From Orrella marina (GTDB lineage Bacteria > Pseudomonadota > Gammaproteobacteria > Burkholderiales > Burkholderiaceae_B), in contig NZ_CP028901.1 of assembly GCF_003058465.1 (NCBI RefSeq), forward strand, positions 1,674,001 to 1,738,000: 64,000 nt of DNA. The letters run 5' to 3'. A program made the position numbers and the translations under genes. Below the pieces are notes generated by a model that did no database searches, was not told where the DNA came from, and saw only the letters and a program-made list of their open reading frames with translations. This document shows, piece after piece, positions 1 to 9,290 of the stretch (the stretch's first letter is position 1; each line of letters opens with the position of its first letter).

Positions 1-160
1 ATTGTGCTCCAGTTCCATCGCCTATCTGGCTCTGCTCGAGAACAAGTACCCGACCAGCACCAAGCCGGGCGAGATGAAAGGCCACAGAGGCGCCGATGAC
101 CCCGGCACCAATCACAATCACATCAAATGTCTGCTCTGTCGACACGGTCTTGCTTTCCAT
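1..160 (-). CDS. FAD-dependent oxidoreductase, N-terminal fragment (DAO family)
   Basis: Only the first 53 codons lie in the window; the gene runs off the left edge. The translation starts MESKTVSTEQTFDVIVIGAG and continues with a Rossmann dinucleotide-binding motif (GAGVIGAS) and then VAFHLARLG. This is the usual FAD-binding N-terminus of the D-amino acid oxidase / sarcosine oxidase / glycerol-3-phosphate dehydrogenase superfamily. The substrate cannot be told from this fragment. It is transcribed away from the LysR regulator at 366, a divergent arrangement in which the regulator often controls the neighbour; that link is inference. Confidence 0.75.
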   Translation of the reverse strand, partial: MESKTVSTEQTFDVIVIGAGVIGASVAFHLARLGAGRVLVLEQSQIGDGTGAQ

Positions 161-325
161 TGAGTAGTAAAGAAGGGGATCAACCTGCCAGCCTTTCAGG
201 CAAACGTCGAACTGGCGCGATCCCGATGACTCACCGGTGCCTGTCAGCAACAACTGCATGACACCGGATATCGCAGTTACAAGCGTAGTGACATGCCATG
301 AAACCCACGACAAGTTCAGTTATAT

Positions 326-340
326 TTCATTTGTTGTGAA
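326..340. promoter_or_regulatory. Candidate LysR-type operator between divergent genes
   Basis: A short interrupted palindrome, TTCA-N7-TGAA, lies 25 bases before the LysR start codon. Its inner 13 bases fit the T-N11-A pattern typical of LysR-family binding sites. The surrounding 40 bases are AT-rich. Such short motifs occur by chance, so this is a weak call based on position and pattern only. Confidence 0.3.
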
Positions 341-365
341 GAAAATCTAAATTTATGAATCACTC

Positions 366-1352
366 ATGCCCAGACACGACGATCACCTGGACCTGCGCGC
401 ACTAAGCGCATTCACCCGGATTGCCCGGACTGGCTCGTTTCATGAAACAGCCAGACAGTTAAACGTCAGCGCAAGTGCACTGAGCCAGGTCATCAGGAAC
501 CTGGAAAGCGACCTTGGGCAGCCATTGTTTGACCGCTCAAGCCGGCCTGTCAGCCTGACGCGATTTGGTGAACAGTCGCTGCCCGCCATACAGCGACTGG
601 TTGACGAAGCCAGCGCCTTACGCAAGCGACTGCTGGCTACTGGTCATCACACACCCCGGAATCTTCGCCTTGGCTGTGTCGACTCTTTCGCTGCGACAGT
701 CGGACCATCGCTCATCAGGGGTCTAGACACACACGAGAACTCCCTGCAACTCTATTCAGGACTGGCACCAGATATCTCGAGGCAGATCATGGAGCGTTAC
801 ATTGACTTTGCCGTGTCAACTGACCCTATGACCGAGCAGGAATCGGTTCGTTGCGTACCGCTGTTCAGAGAGAGCTGGCTGGCAATCTATCCTCAGGGAC
901 AAAGCCCTGAGAACATTGGTGCCAGCGCAAACCTTCAGGCGGCGACCAGGAATAAGGACTTCATCCGGTACAGCCTGCGATCCCGCATCGGTGTCCAGAT
1001 CGAGCGATTCGTGGTTCATCATGGGGTGCGGGCGAACAGGCGCTTCGAGTTTGATGAGACCGAGACCCTGTTATCACTGGTCGCTGCAGGAATGGGATGG
1101 GCAATCTCGTCAGCACTCTGTCTACTGCAGTCAAGACACAGTCTTGACAGAGTGGACGTCAGGGAACTCGCCGGCAATCTGCAAGGAGGCCGGGAGTTTT
1201 ATCTGCTGTGGCGAGATGACGCCGATGAGAGACTGGCAAGATTGCTGATACAGATGATCCGGCAGATCATCGCGCACACTATCCTGCCAGGCATCAGACA
1301 GGCCTTGCCAGGCCTGTCTGATCAAGCTTTGGTGCTAACCCTGAACGAGTAA
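366..1352 (+). CDS. LysR family transcriptional regulator
   Basis: The 328-residue protein has the standard LysR layout. A winged helix-turn-helix spans about residues 8-68 (LSAFTRIARTGSFHETA, then SASALSQVIRNLE, then FDRSSRPVSLTRFG). A periplasmic-binding-protein-like effector domain spans about 95-300. Length is typical. It lies divergent from the FAD oxidoreductase at the left edge and convergent with the TRAP genes at 1379, so either could be its target. The inducer cannot be predicted from sequence. Confidence 0.92.
   Translation: MPRHDDHLDLRALSAFTRIARTGSFHETARQLNVSASALSQVIRNLESDLGQPLFDRSSRPVSLTRFGEQSLPAIQRLVDEASALRKRLLATGHHTPRNLRLGCVDSFAATVGPSLIRGLDTHENSLQLYSGLAPDISRQIMERYIDFAVSTDPMTEQESVRCVPLFRESWLAIYPQGQSPENIGASANLQAATRNKDFIRYSLRSRIGVQIERFVVHHGVRANRRFEFDETETLLSLVAAGMGWAISSALCLLQSRHSLDRVDVRELAGNLQGGREFYLLWRDDADERLARLLIQMIRQIIAHTILPGIRQALPGLSDQALVLTLNE
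1293..1322. other. Perfect 12-bp hairpin inside the 3' end of the LysR gene
   Basis: ATCAGACAGGCC and its exact complement GGCCTGTCTGAT are separated by TTGCCA. The hairpin is within the last codons of the LysR gene and about 60 bases beyond the stop of the convergent dctM gene. Neither side has a T-run, so it is not a classical intrinsic terminator. It could still slow or stop convergent transcription or stabilise mRNA 3' ends. Confidence 0.5.
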
Positions 1353-1378
1353 CTGTGCAGTCCGTTCAGCGCAACTGA

Positions 1379-2653
1379 TCACCAGGCAAACGGCAACCAC
1401 ATCACGATCTGCGGGAAAAAGTACACCAGCAGCACAGATAGCATCATCAGCAAGATGAACGGGAACACACCTCTGGAGATGACACCTAGCGATGTACTCG
1501 AGATAGCCTGAATGACAAAGAGGTTCAACCCCACTGGCGGTGTGATGAGCGCGACTTCGATCAGGATTACAAAGAAGATACCGAACCAGATTGGATCAAC
1601 ACCCAGTGCCATGACTGTCGGAAACAAGACCGGCACCATAATTAACAGCATCGACAGGCTTTCCAGAAAAAGCCCGAGAATCAGCAAGATGATCGTGACG
1701 ATCACCATGAACCCATCAACCGACGACAAGTGCAGATCGACCAGATCCGAGATCATTCCGGGTACCTGGTAGATCGTAATGGCCTTGCCGAAGATCTTGG
1801 CACCCACCACAATCAGAAACAACACAATGGTCGTCGAGGTTGAGTGACGCACCGCTTCATAAAAGGTACGCCATGTAAGCGTGCGTAAAAAGAACATGGT
1901 CAGGACAAATGACGCCGCAGCGCCAACGGCTGATGCTTCTGTTGGCGTGAATGCACCGCTGTAAATGCCGCCCAGAATCAGCATCGCCAGACCGACTGTC
2001 GGCAAGGCACGCAATGTTGCCACCCGGCGCTCGGAGGCGCTCGCCTTGGGAATGCGTTGTTGAGTTTTGCTGAAACGGGCATGTATGACCGTGTAAATAC
2101 CAAAGAGCAGGACCAGCAACAAGCCTGGGCCAACACCGGCCAGAAACAGCTTGCCAATACTTTCCTCCGTGATGACGCCGTAAACGATCAGCGGAATCGA
2201 CGGTGGTATCAAAATGCCAAGCGTGCCTCCGGCAGCCAGCAGTCCTAGCGTGAACCCTTTTCCGTAGCCACGCCTGGTCATCTCCGGGATAGCAACTGTA
2301 CCGACAGTTGCTGCCGTGGCGACAGAACTGCCGGAAATTGCAGAAAACAGTCCACACGAGATCAGGGCAGCCACACCCAGTCCCCCGGGCCAGTGACCGA
2401 CCCACTTCTGAACAGCGTCAAACAGATCACGCCCAACCCCGCCCTTGAGCAAAATGTTGGACATGAGCAGGAAAAGAGGCACTGAAAGCAGAACAAAGTT
2501 GTCCAGCGACCCATACAGATTCTGCGACAACATCGCCATGGGCAGGCCCTTCAGGGCGATCAACGCTGCACCAAGGCCAGCAAGTGCGAATCCGACCGGA
2601 ACACCAATAAACAGCAAGCCCAGCAGGGCCATGGCGATATAGACCAGTGTCAC
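1379..2653 (-). CDS. dctM: TRAP transporter large permease (DctM)
   Basis: This 424-residue membrane protein is the large, ion-coupled channel subunit of a tripartite ATP-independent periplasmic transporter. It has about a dozen hydrophobic segments and DctM-typical motifs: SVPLFLLMSNIL near residue 57, AISGSSVATAATVGTVAIPEM near 105, GILIPPSIPLIVYG near 145, and FTPTEASAVGA near 235. Length is normal. Its first codons overlap the end of dctQ by 4 bases (ATGA), indicating translational coupling in a dctP-dctQ-dctM operon. Confidence 0.95.
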   Translation of the reverse strand: MTLVYIAMALLGLLFIGVPVGFALAGLGAALIALKGLPMAMLSQNLYGSLDNFVLLSVPLFLLMSNILLKGGVGRDLFDAVQKWVGHWPGGLGVAALISCGLFSAISGSSVATAATVGTVAIPEMTRRGYGKGFTLGLLAAGGTLGILIPPSIPLIVYGVITEESIGKLFLAGVGPGLLLVLLFGIYTVIHARFSKTQQRIPKASASERRVATLRALPTVGLAMLILGGIYSGAFTPTEASAVGAAASFVLTMFFLRTLTWRTFYEAVRHSTSTTIVLFLIVVGAKIFGKAITIYQVPGMISDLVDLHLSSVDGFMVIVTIILLILGLFLESLSMLLIMVPVLFPTVMALGVDPIWFGIFFVILIEVALITPPVGLNLFVIQAISSTSLGVISRGVFPFILLMMLSVLLVYFFPQIVMWLPFAW

Positions 2654-3246
2654 GATGCACTCACCTGAGAAGATTTGTCAGACTCGGCAGCAGGAGTTTC
2701 CTGCTCGCCACTGACCGAAAACTGCGGAGCAGGACCAAACGGCAGTCGTATCAACTCAACCAGCGACTGCAATGCCAGCAAGGCAAACCCGATGACAATA
2801 GGCAACTCACCCACCCAGTTTGGAAAAGCCATCATGGTGGGCTGGCGACGCCCAAGCCGCAGGGAGTCCTGCATCATGTCGTAGCCTTTGCTGGCCGCGA
2901 CGACAGAAAAAACCAGAATCACGATCAGTGCGATCGCTTCAAACAGATACCGGACCCAGGCCGGTGCAATCGCAAGAATGGCAGTGATACGGATCATCTC
3001 GCGCTTGCGAAGCACAAGCGCCATACCCAGGAATGTAAACCAGACTTGCATCAAGGTTGAAACATCCTGGGTCCATTTGGTTGGCGCTGAAAAAACATAG
3101 CGGGCAACAACTTCATAGGTCAGCAGAACCGTGATGAGCACGATGAGCACATCACCGATGCGCCCCAGCAGTTCTGATGCCCGATCAACCCAGACGAGGC
3201 CCGGAATCGGGGGTCCCTTGTGTTCATTGTTTGCCCGCATGTTCAT
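2650..3246 (-). CDS. dctQ: TRAP transporter small permease (DctQ)
   Basis: The 198-residue protein has four hydrophobic segments (about residues 30-50, 65-85, 105-125 and 145-165) and the DctQ-typical stretches VLLTYEVVARYVF and WFTFLGMALVLRKREMIRI. It partners DctM in the inner membrane. It starts 2 bases after the dctP stop and overlaps dctM by 4 bases. The C-terminal tail after residue 170 is polar and longer than in many family members. Confidence 0.92.
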   Translation of the reverse strand: MNMRANNEHKGPPIPGLVWVDRASELLGRIGDVLIVLITVLLTYEVVARYVFSAPTKWTQDVSTLMQVWFTFLGMALVLRKREMIRITAILAIAPAWVRYLFEAIALIVILVFSVVAASKGYDMMQDSLRLGRRQPTMMAFPNWVGELPIVIGFALLALQSLVELIRLPFGPAPQFSVSGEQETPAAESDKSSQVSAS

Positions 3247-3248
3247 TC

Positions 3249-4253
3249 TCAGTAAAGTTTGCGAACTTCTTCAACAAGTTCCTGACCAACAGGACCGGCA
3301 GACTTGATGTACTCATCGATTGCTGGCTCGGCAGCCTTCTGCCATGCCTTGACCTGCTCAGGCGTCAAGTTGATGACCTTCATGTCGGTCTTCTCTGCAA
3401 TGAACTTCTCCGAGTCGAGGTTCTCTTTCTTGGTCTCGGCACGAATCTTGTTCTCGGCAGCCAGCGCAGCTTCGCTCATCCACTTCTTCTCCTGATCGCT
3501 CAGGGAATCAAACAACTTGTCGTTGATGACGACCAGGAACTCGGTCTGGGCGTGATTAGTGATGGTCACGAAGTCCATGACTTCATACAGTTTGCGGGAC
3601 TCAATTGCCGTTGTGCCGGTCATCCCGATATCGACGGTACCGCGCTGGTAGGCGATGAACTGCTCCGAACCGCTGATCTTGACCGGAATGCCGCCGAGCG
3701 CATCGACGAAGTCACCCGAGGGCTTGCCAAGCACACGAACTTTCTGGCCCTTGACCTGCTCGGGCATGTCGAGGTGTGTCTTGGATACCAGCTGAATTGG
3801 GCCGTAATCCTGCCACCACATCACACGGGTGCCAGTCTGGCGAATCAATTCGTCGATTTTCTGGCGAATCGGGCTATCAGGGCTGGCAGCCTTGGCCAGG
3901 ACATCGTAGTCCGGAAACATGAACGCAACCGAGAACAGGCCCACAGCCGGGATCGTGCCGGCGTACTCGTCAATCAGGACCAGCCCCATATCAATGGCAC
4001 CTGAACCGACGGCCTGGGGAATTTCGCTGCCCTTGTAGAGCTGAGCGGAATCGTAGAGCTCGAGCTTGAGCTCGCCGTTGGACAGGCGCTCGACCTCATC
4101 TTTAAAGAACACGATGTTCTGTCCGATCTGGTGCTTGAGAGGCAACTGCAACGACAGCCGCACCGTACGTTCAGCCAGCGCCTGGCTACTGACCATCAAA
4201 CCGGCTGTTGCCAGCGCAGCAACCGAAACAGCTTTCATGAAGCGGGATTTCAT
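3249..4253 (-). CDS. dctP: TRAP transporter substrate-binding protein (DctP)
   Basis: The 334-residue protein begins with a cleavable signal peptide (MKSRFMKAVSVAALATAG..., predicted cut after SQALA) and continues as a DctP-family periplasmic receptor. The family's conserved arginine region is seen in KGQKVRVLGKPSGDFVDALG near residue 167. The start is supported by a strong ribosome binding site, AGGAGGAG, just upstream. The ligand is unknown; organic acids are the commonest for the family. The nearby divergent PEP mutase/isocitrate lyase family gene hints at a di- or tricarboxylic substrate, which is inference. Confidence 0.93.
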   Translation of the reverse strand: MKSRFMKAVSVAALATAGLMVSSQALAERTVRLSLQLPLKHQIGQNIVFFKDEVERLSNGELKLELYDSAQLYKGSEIPQAVGSGAIDMGLVLIDEYAGTIPAVGLFSVAFMFPDYDVLAKAASPDSPIRQKIDELIRQTGTRVMWWQDYGPIQLVSKTHLDMPEQVKGQKVRVLGKPSGDFVDALGGIPVKISGSEQFIAYQRGTVDIGMTGTTAIESRKLYEVMDFVTITNHAQTEFLVVINDKLFDSLSDQEKKWMSEAALAAENKIRAETKKENLDSEKFIAEKTDMKVINLTPEQVKAWQKAAEPAIDEYIKSAGPVGQELVEEVRKLY

Positions 4254-4667
4254 ACAGACTCCTCCTGAGGATAAAACAATATTATGTGTGTGAGTAAAGC
4301 TGTCGCGCCGCCGCGCACAATTCGCTGAATATCAAATCGACGTCAGGACTGCATCTCCTCGCAAAACAGCGCGGATTGTATAGAGAGCACCCTCGGACGG
4401 TCAAACGGCTTCGTGGTCTGATGGTACTACTGTGAGCACCAGAATGGTGATGACTGACACAACCTGGACCACAACACCTGCCCCCAGGCTGCCTGGAATC
4501 GACTCGCGAACCAGGGTTGCGATAGAGTTACTCATGAAGTTTCGTTTATCAAATTGCATCACCTGCAACCTCTCACACTGAATGCGCATGTAGCAGTCAC
4601 GGCAGTTGCCTACAATGCCAGCTGATTCCAATCAATGTCTTGCAGAACACACATGGGGGTATTCAAC
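4254..4667. other. Divergent intergenic region between dctP and the PEP mutase family gene
   Basis: About 410 bases separate the two divergent genes and should hold both promoters. The AGGAGGAG ribosome binding site of dctP lies at its left end. A GGGGG run 8 bases before the ATG at 4668 may serve the rightward gene. A minus-strand 76-codon frame (4401-4631) encodes one hydrophobic stretch but has no convincing start signal, so I do not call it a gene. Confidence 0.5.
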
Positions 4668-5554
4668 ATGCACACGATTCCTGACCCGACCGCCAAGCGC
4701 AAACGGCTTCGCCAGCGGCTCGGTGAGCCCGGACTGATTGTCGCGCCGGGCGTATTCGAGATGATCTCGGCACGTATGGCCGACCGGCTTGGATTTGACA
4801 CGCTTTACATGACTGGATACGGAACAGTTGCCTCTTACCTTGGGTTACCGGATGCTGGCCTTGCAAGCTACACCGACATGGTCAACCGCGCGGCCGCTTT
4901 TGCGCAGGGCACCGAAACACCTCTGATCGCAGACGGTGACACCGGGTACGGGGGGCTGCTCAATGTTGCGCATACGGTTCGCGGCTACGAAGCAGCCGGC
5001 GTAACGGGTATCCAGCTCGAAGACCAGGAATATCCAAAAAAGTGTGGACATACCCCGGGCGGCGAGTCATCCCGCTTGAGGAAATGGTCCGAAAGATCAA
5101 GGTCGCAGTCGAGTCCAGGACTGATCCGGATTTTCTGATTGTGGCACGAACAGACGCCCGCACCCCGCACGGGCTCGATGAAGCACTGCGCAGGGCGCAG
5201 GCATACAGCGATGCGGGTGCCGACATTCTGTTCGTCGAGTCTCCCGAAAGCACGGACGAAATGGCCAGGATTGCGGCGACATTTGCCAAACCAACACTCA
5301 TCAACATCGTTGAGGGCGGCCGCACTCCGGTTCTGTCAAAGACCGAGCTTGAACAAATGGGTTTTAAGATGGCCATCTACCCGACTGCAGCCTTTCTGGC
5401 TATGGGACAAGCCGTCGAGAACGTCTATCAGACCTTACGCTCTGACGGTGACACGACTGCGATCCGTGACCACCTGTACAACTTTGAAGCCTTCAGTCGC
5501 CTGATGGGGTTCGAGGCAGTCTGGGAGTTCGACCGCAATCACGCACAAGACTGA
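4668..5554 (+). pseudogene. Isocitrate lyase/PEP mutase family protein, single frameshift
   Basis: Two overlapping frames together encode one protein of about 295 residues of the isocitrate lyase/PEP mutase superfamily (oxaloacetate decarboxylase, 2-methylisocitrate lyase, carboxyphosphonoenolpyruvate mutase). The first frame (4668 to about 5060) carries the metal-binding motif ADGDTGYGG and the catalytic KKCGH. The second (about 5061 to 5554) resumes with GRRVIPLEEM and carries ARTDAR and FVESPES. Joining needs one extra base near 5055-5063, where ACCCCGGGCGG lacks one C or G relative to a normal G-R-R reading. No other damage is visible, so it may be a recent mutation or a sequence error. 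The exact reaction is unassigned. Confidence 0.85.
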
Positions 5555-5573
5555 GTATCAGGTGCAAGTCCGG

Positions 5574-6269
5574 TCAAGGGGCTTGCACCTGAGGCATGCG
5601 GCGCATCACGATGCCGGTCTTGCGCTGAATCCAGTTAGAGTTTCTGTTCTTGTCGTAACGTTTGGGTGCCGGCAGAATACTGGCAAGCCATGCCGCCTGC
5701 CTTGCCGTCAGTTTTTCGGCCGAGGTCTTGAAGTAGTGCTCAGCCGCCGCCTCGATCCCGAACACCCCTTCGCCAAACTCGACCAGATTCAAGTAAAGCT
5801 CAAGGATCCGGCGCTTGTCCAGAAGCAACTCCATCACGACGGCAAGCAACACCTCCTGTCCTTTGCGAACATAACTCCTGTCAGACGACAGAAACAGGTT
5901 CTTGGCCAGTTGCATGGTGATGGTTGAACCGCCTTGTGCGATTTCACCACTTTCCCGGTTCACTTTCAGGGCGCGCTCGATTGCCTGCCACTCGATGCCA
6001 GGGTGAGACATGAATCCGGTATCTTCAGCCGCGATGACCGCCAGCCCGGCGTGTCTGGAAATATTGTCATACCCAACCCACTGATGGCGGAATTCGACGC
6101 CCTTAGACAGTTGCGCCAGTCGCACTGCCTCGCTTCTCATAAAGGCACTGGAAGGCGGATCAAACCAGCGGAACATGCCTATCTGCACCAGAAAATAAGC
6201 CTGCACGACGATCACGATCAGACACAGCAGTCCGATGAGCCGCCCGAACAGGCGCCACACTCTGCCCAT
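5574..6269 (-). CDS. mtgA: Monofunctional biosynthetic peptidoglycan transglycosylase
   Basis: MtgA polymerises lipid II into glycan strands at the outer face of the inner membrane. The protein has one N-terminal membrane anchor (about residues 7-30) and a family 51 glycosyltransferase domain with all key blocks: AAEDTGFMSHPG with the catalytic Glu, GGSTITMQLAKN, RKGQEVLLA, and ILELYLNLVEFGEGVFGIEAAA. I chose the ATG at 6269, preceded by AAGGA, giving 231 residues, the usual family length. An open frame continues upstream to 6551, but that extension is not MtgA-like. Confidence 0.93.
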   Translation of the reverse strand: MGRVWRLFGRLIGLLCLIVIVVQAYFLVQIGMFRWFDPPSSAFMRSEAVRLAQLSKGVEFRHQWVGYDNISRHAGLAVIAAEDTGFMSHPGIEWQAIERALKVNRESGEIAQGGSTITMQLAKNLFLSSDRSYVRKGQEVLLAVVMELLLDKRRILELYLNLVEFGEGVFGIEAAAEHYFKTSAEKLTARQAAWLASILPAPKRYDKNRNSNWIQRKTGIVMRRMPQVQAP

Positions 6270-6547
6270 CAGCCCTGTCCTTGGGGCAGGGTCAGTCCAG
6301 CGCTGGCCCGAGTCGACATGATTGCACTCATCTTCATCGGCAATGTCATCCAGGTACATGTGGTGGTGATCGGACAGAGGACTATCTGAGAGTCCTGCGG
6401 TCTGTCTCGTGTGTGCATGAGATGGGTGTACATGTTTTGAGACTGGCCCTTTTATTCGCCATCCGGGCGATCTGACTGACAACGGATCGTGTTTGCGACG
6501 CCAGCGACTATCCCCCGGATGATGCGGCACTCGTCGCCCCATCACCA

Positions 6548-7135
6548 TCAAGCCGCCTCCCAGTCAATCAAGGCACGCTTGACTGACGCACCCCAGCGAA
6601 ACTGACCAACTCCGCCAGAACCCGGCACCACACGGTGACAAGGAATCAAAACAGCCACACCGTTACGACCGATCGCACTTCCCACAGCTCTCGCGGCCTT
6701 GGGACGTCCGATGGCGCTCGCCAGTTCACTATAGGTCACGACCATTCCTCTGGGTATCTCACACAGCGCCCGCCAGACTGTTAATTCAAATTCAGTCCCA
6801 CTCACCACCACGTCAAGCGGCTGCGTCGCGTGCGGACAAGCGCGTTCAGGAGGCACGCCAAACACGCGATCACACCAGACCCGAGCACTCCCGTCGTCAC
6901 GTATCGTGGTCAGGACCGAATCGCCGGAGCCCATTGCTTGAGCGTGCCTTGCCTGCACGAATGACATTGCTGGTTCCGGGTCGTCGGTCGCCAGCCACAG
7001 CGCTAGCAACCCGGCGTCAGCCCAGACAGCGACAGACTGGCCAAAGGGTGTGAGAGCAACGCCCCAGGACGCACACTGCAGGCCCTGCTGTCCAGAGGGC
7101 ATCACCAGACGAACGGTGGGTCGAATACTGCTCAT
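6548..7135 (-). CDS. ogt: Methylated-DNA-[protein]-cysteine S-methyltransferase
   Basis: This suicide repair enzyme transfers methyl groups from O6-methylguanine to its own cysteine. The active-site motif IPCHRVVP is near residue 165, preceded by the helix-turn-helix arginine region GRPKAARAVGSAIGRN and the domain opening FELTVWRALCEIPRGMVVTYSELA. The ATG at 7135 gives 195 residues; a TTG at 7150 is possible but less likely. The last 40 residues include the conserved GG.....WKR-like region (here SGGVGQFRWGASVKRALI). It stands alone, divergent from the exporter at 7224. Confidence 0.93.
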   Translation of the reverse strand: MSSIRPTVRLVMPSGQQGLQCASWGVALTPFGQSVAVWADAGLLALWLATDDPEPAMSFVQARHAQAMGSGDSVLTTIRDDGSARVWCDRVFGVPPERACPHATQPLDVVVSGTEFELTVWRALCEIPRGMVVTYSELASAIGRPKAARAVGSAIGRNGVAVLIPCHRVVPGSGGVGQFRWGASVKRALIDWEAA

Positions 7136-7223
7136 GGCCGCTATCTGCAATCTGTGCTTTTGATGACATCCCCCATGCTACCATCGCAGCCACTGATCTT
7201 GACTTCACACGGCATCCACAGCC

Positions 7224-8069
7224 TTGCTTGACTATCCTTTACACGTATTTCTGGCGGTGCTGGCAGCAGCCGCTCTGCACGCTACCTGGAATGCGCTGGT
7301 TCGGGGAGGTTCAGACCCCTTGCTGCACACTGCAGCCGTGGTCGGGTGGACCGGGGTGTTTGCGCTACCCACCTTGTTTTTTCTGCCGCTGCCGACTCCA
7401 CAGGCAGCGCTGGTTCTGGTGGGATCGGTCATTATCCACATTGCCTACTACACCACGCTCGCGGGTGCTTACCGCAATGGCAATCTGAGCACGATCTACC
7501 CGATCATCCGGGGTTGTGCGCCGATCATGATTTCACTCGGTTCACTCGTGTTTCTCGACGAAACGCTGAACCTGACCAACTGGCTCGGCGTCCTGCTCAT
7601 CAGTGCGGGTGTACTTGTTATTGCGCTTCGGTCCGGCCTCGAAAATGTGGCAAGAGCACTCAAATGGGCACTGGCTTGCAGCCTGACCATTGCCATTTAT
7701 TCAATCATCGACGGCTATGGAGCTCGCATCTCCGGGAACGCCCTGTCGTTTGCTGCCTGGCTCTTTGTTTCAGAGTCCATTGCATTCTGGGCACTTCTGA
7801 CTGCACTAGGGCGCGGCAAGGCGTTGCGCAACTACGTTAGGGATCGATTCCGCAACACAGCACTGGCCGGGATCATGTCGGCAACAGGATATACCGTCGT
7901 GCTCTGGGCGATGAGCCAGGCTCCCCTGGCACTGGTGTCCGCCACACGCGAAACCTCTGTACTGTTTGCTGGTGTGCTCGGTGCAATATTGCTTAAAGAG
8001 AAAGTGCGCGCAAGACAGATCGTTGCTGCGTCCATCATCCTGTGTGGACTGATCGCCATGCGCCTTTAG
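7224..8069 (+). CDS. EamA/DMT family transporter
   Basis: The 281-residue protein has about ten hydrophobic segments arranged as two EamA repeats, typical of drug/metabolite exporters of the inner membrane. The first repeat ends around residue 135 (NWLGVLLISAGVLVIAL), the second around 280 (QIVAASIILCGLIAM). The glutamate-rich ends of each repeat are present (FLDETLN and LLKEKV). The start is TTG; no better start lies nearby. Exported substrate cannot be predicted. Confidence 0.88.
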   Translation: MLDYPLHVFLAVLAAAALHATWNALVRGGSDPLLHTAAVVGWTGVFALPTLFFLPLPTPQAALVLVGSVIIHIAYYTTLAGAYRNGNLSTIYPIIRGCAPIMISLGSLVFLDETLNLTNWLGVLLISAGVLVIALRSGLENVARALKWALACSLTIAIYSIIDGYGARISGNALSFAAWLFVSESIAFWALLTALGRGKALRNYVRDRFRNTALAGIMSATGYTVVLWAMSQAPLALVSATRETSVLFAGVLGAILLKEKVRARQIVAASIILCGLIAMRL

Positions 8070-8355
8070 CACACCGGTTACACACCTGTTTATACGACAG
8101 CGCTTGGCAGCGGCGAAGGCATGAGAGTGTGCGACAACCCATTCTTCCTCTTGCACGGTAGAGCCAGAAAGCTGATAACCTCGTATCACTGCAGGCAAAG
8201 CTACAATTTTCACTTCACAAAGGCGTTTGAGCAATCATGATTTGCGACCTCGTGTCGATTCCATGCGGGAATTTCAAACACACGCCCAATCTGCAAGAGT
8301 CATGTAGCGGAATTTATTCTCACGCCATCAACGTTAATCCGAGCACCTTCCTTCC

Positions 8356-9279
8356 ATGAGCAACCGTACCGCGTCAGTGCGCTGGCCCGAGCAACTTCGT
8401 CATCATGCCCGCTCTCACACCAAGTCACTCGCCGGACTCGGCGTTGCCATCATCGGACTGATCTGGCTATGGAGTCTTGCCTTTGGCAATCCATCCGAGC
8501 TAGGTTCGACAGCCATCACCCTCGCCTTGCTGGGTGGTGGTGCGGGCTTTGCCAGTACTGCGCTAGGTGCCGCCCCTGCGCTGCTGATGAACAACCTCAA
8601 TGCGCGCACGGAAGATGTCATGCTCGGAACTGCAGCAGGGATGATGCTTGCTGCAGCGTCGTTCTCGCTTATCCTGCCTGGGCTCGAAGCAGGTGCTGTT
8701 CTGACTGACAGCGCTATTATGGGTGCAGGGCTGGTCGTAGTCGGCATGGCTGCAGGCGTCTTGCTGATGCTGGGACTCGATGCGTTTACACCTCACGAGC
8801 ACTTCAAGACAGGCCCTTGCGGACCGGGACATGAGCGATGCGCCCGAGTCTGGCTCTTTGTCTTCGCGATTGCGCTTCACAACCTGCCAGAGGGCATGGC
8901 GGTCGGGTTTGGCTTTTCGAAAGGTGACATCACGGTTGGCCTGCCGCTGGCCCTGGCCATCTCGCTACAAAACCTGCCCGAAGGGCTCGCGGTCGCGATG
9001 TCCCTGCGCTCCATCGGAATGAGACCACTGCATGCTCTGCTAGTCACCGCCGCGACCGGATTGCTGGAACCTGTGGGAGCGTTGATTGGCGTGAGCCTGG
9101 TAGGTGGGTCAGCGCTCGCCTATCCCGTCGGATTGGGACTGGCTGCCGGGGCGATGCTGTTTGTCGTCTCACACGAAGTCATCCCTGAGACTCACCGCAA
9201 CAATCACCAGACACCCGCAACAATAGGACTGATGGTCGGTTTTGCAGTCATGATGGTACTTGACAGCATACTGGGTTGA
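8356..9279 (+). CDS. ZIP family divalent metal transporter
   Basis: This inner-membrane protein of 307 residues matches the ZIP family (ZupT/GufA type), which imports zinc, iron or related ions. Two signature metal-binding helices are clear: ALHNLPEGMAVGFGF near residue 175 and SLQNLPEGLAVAMSL near residue 204, each with the H/Q-N-x-P-E-G pattern. A histidine/cysteine-containing loop (TPHEHFKTGPCGPGHERC) precedes them and may bind metal. About eight membrane segments are visible. It has an extra 30-residue charged N-terminus. The gene is monocistronic and convergent with the GGDEF gene. Confidence 0.92.
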   Translation: MSNRTASVRWPEQLRHHARSHTKSLAGLGVAIIGLIWLWSLAFGNPSELGSTAITLALLGGGAGFASTALGAAPALLMNNLNARTEDVMLGTAAGMMLAAASFSLILPGLEAGAVLTDSAIMGAGLVVVGMAAGVLLMLGLDAFTPHEHFKTGPCGPGHERCARVWLFVFAIALHNLPEGMAVGFGFSKGDITVGLPLALAISLQNLPEGLAVAMSLRSIGMRPLHALLVTAATGLLEPVGALIGVSLVGGSALAYPVGLGLAAGAMLFVVSHEVIPETHRNNHQTPATIGLMVGFAVMMVLDSILG

Positions 9280-9290
9280 AAATGGCCACC

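Noticed and set aside
4401..4631. Minus-strand 76-codon frame with one hydrophobic stretch
   Set aside because: No ribosome binding site, no recognised family, and located in a divergent promoter region.
5036..5042. A perfect -1 slippery heptamer, A AAA AAG, in the correct frame inside the PEP mutase family gene, upstream of its frameshift
   Set aside because: A -1 shift there would give the needed second frame but would replace the catalytic CGH with WTY. The break must lie after CGH, so programmed frameshifting is not supported.
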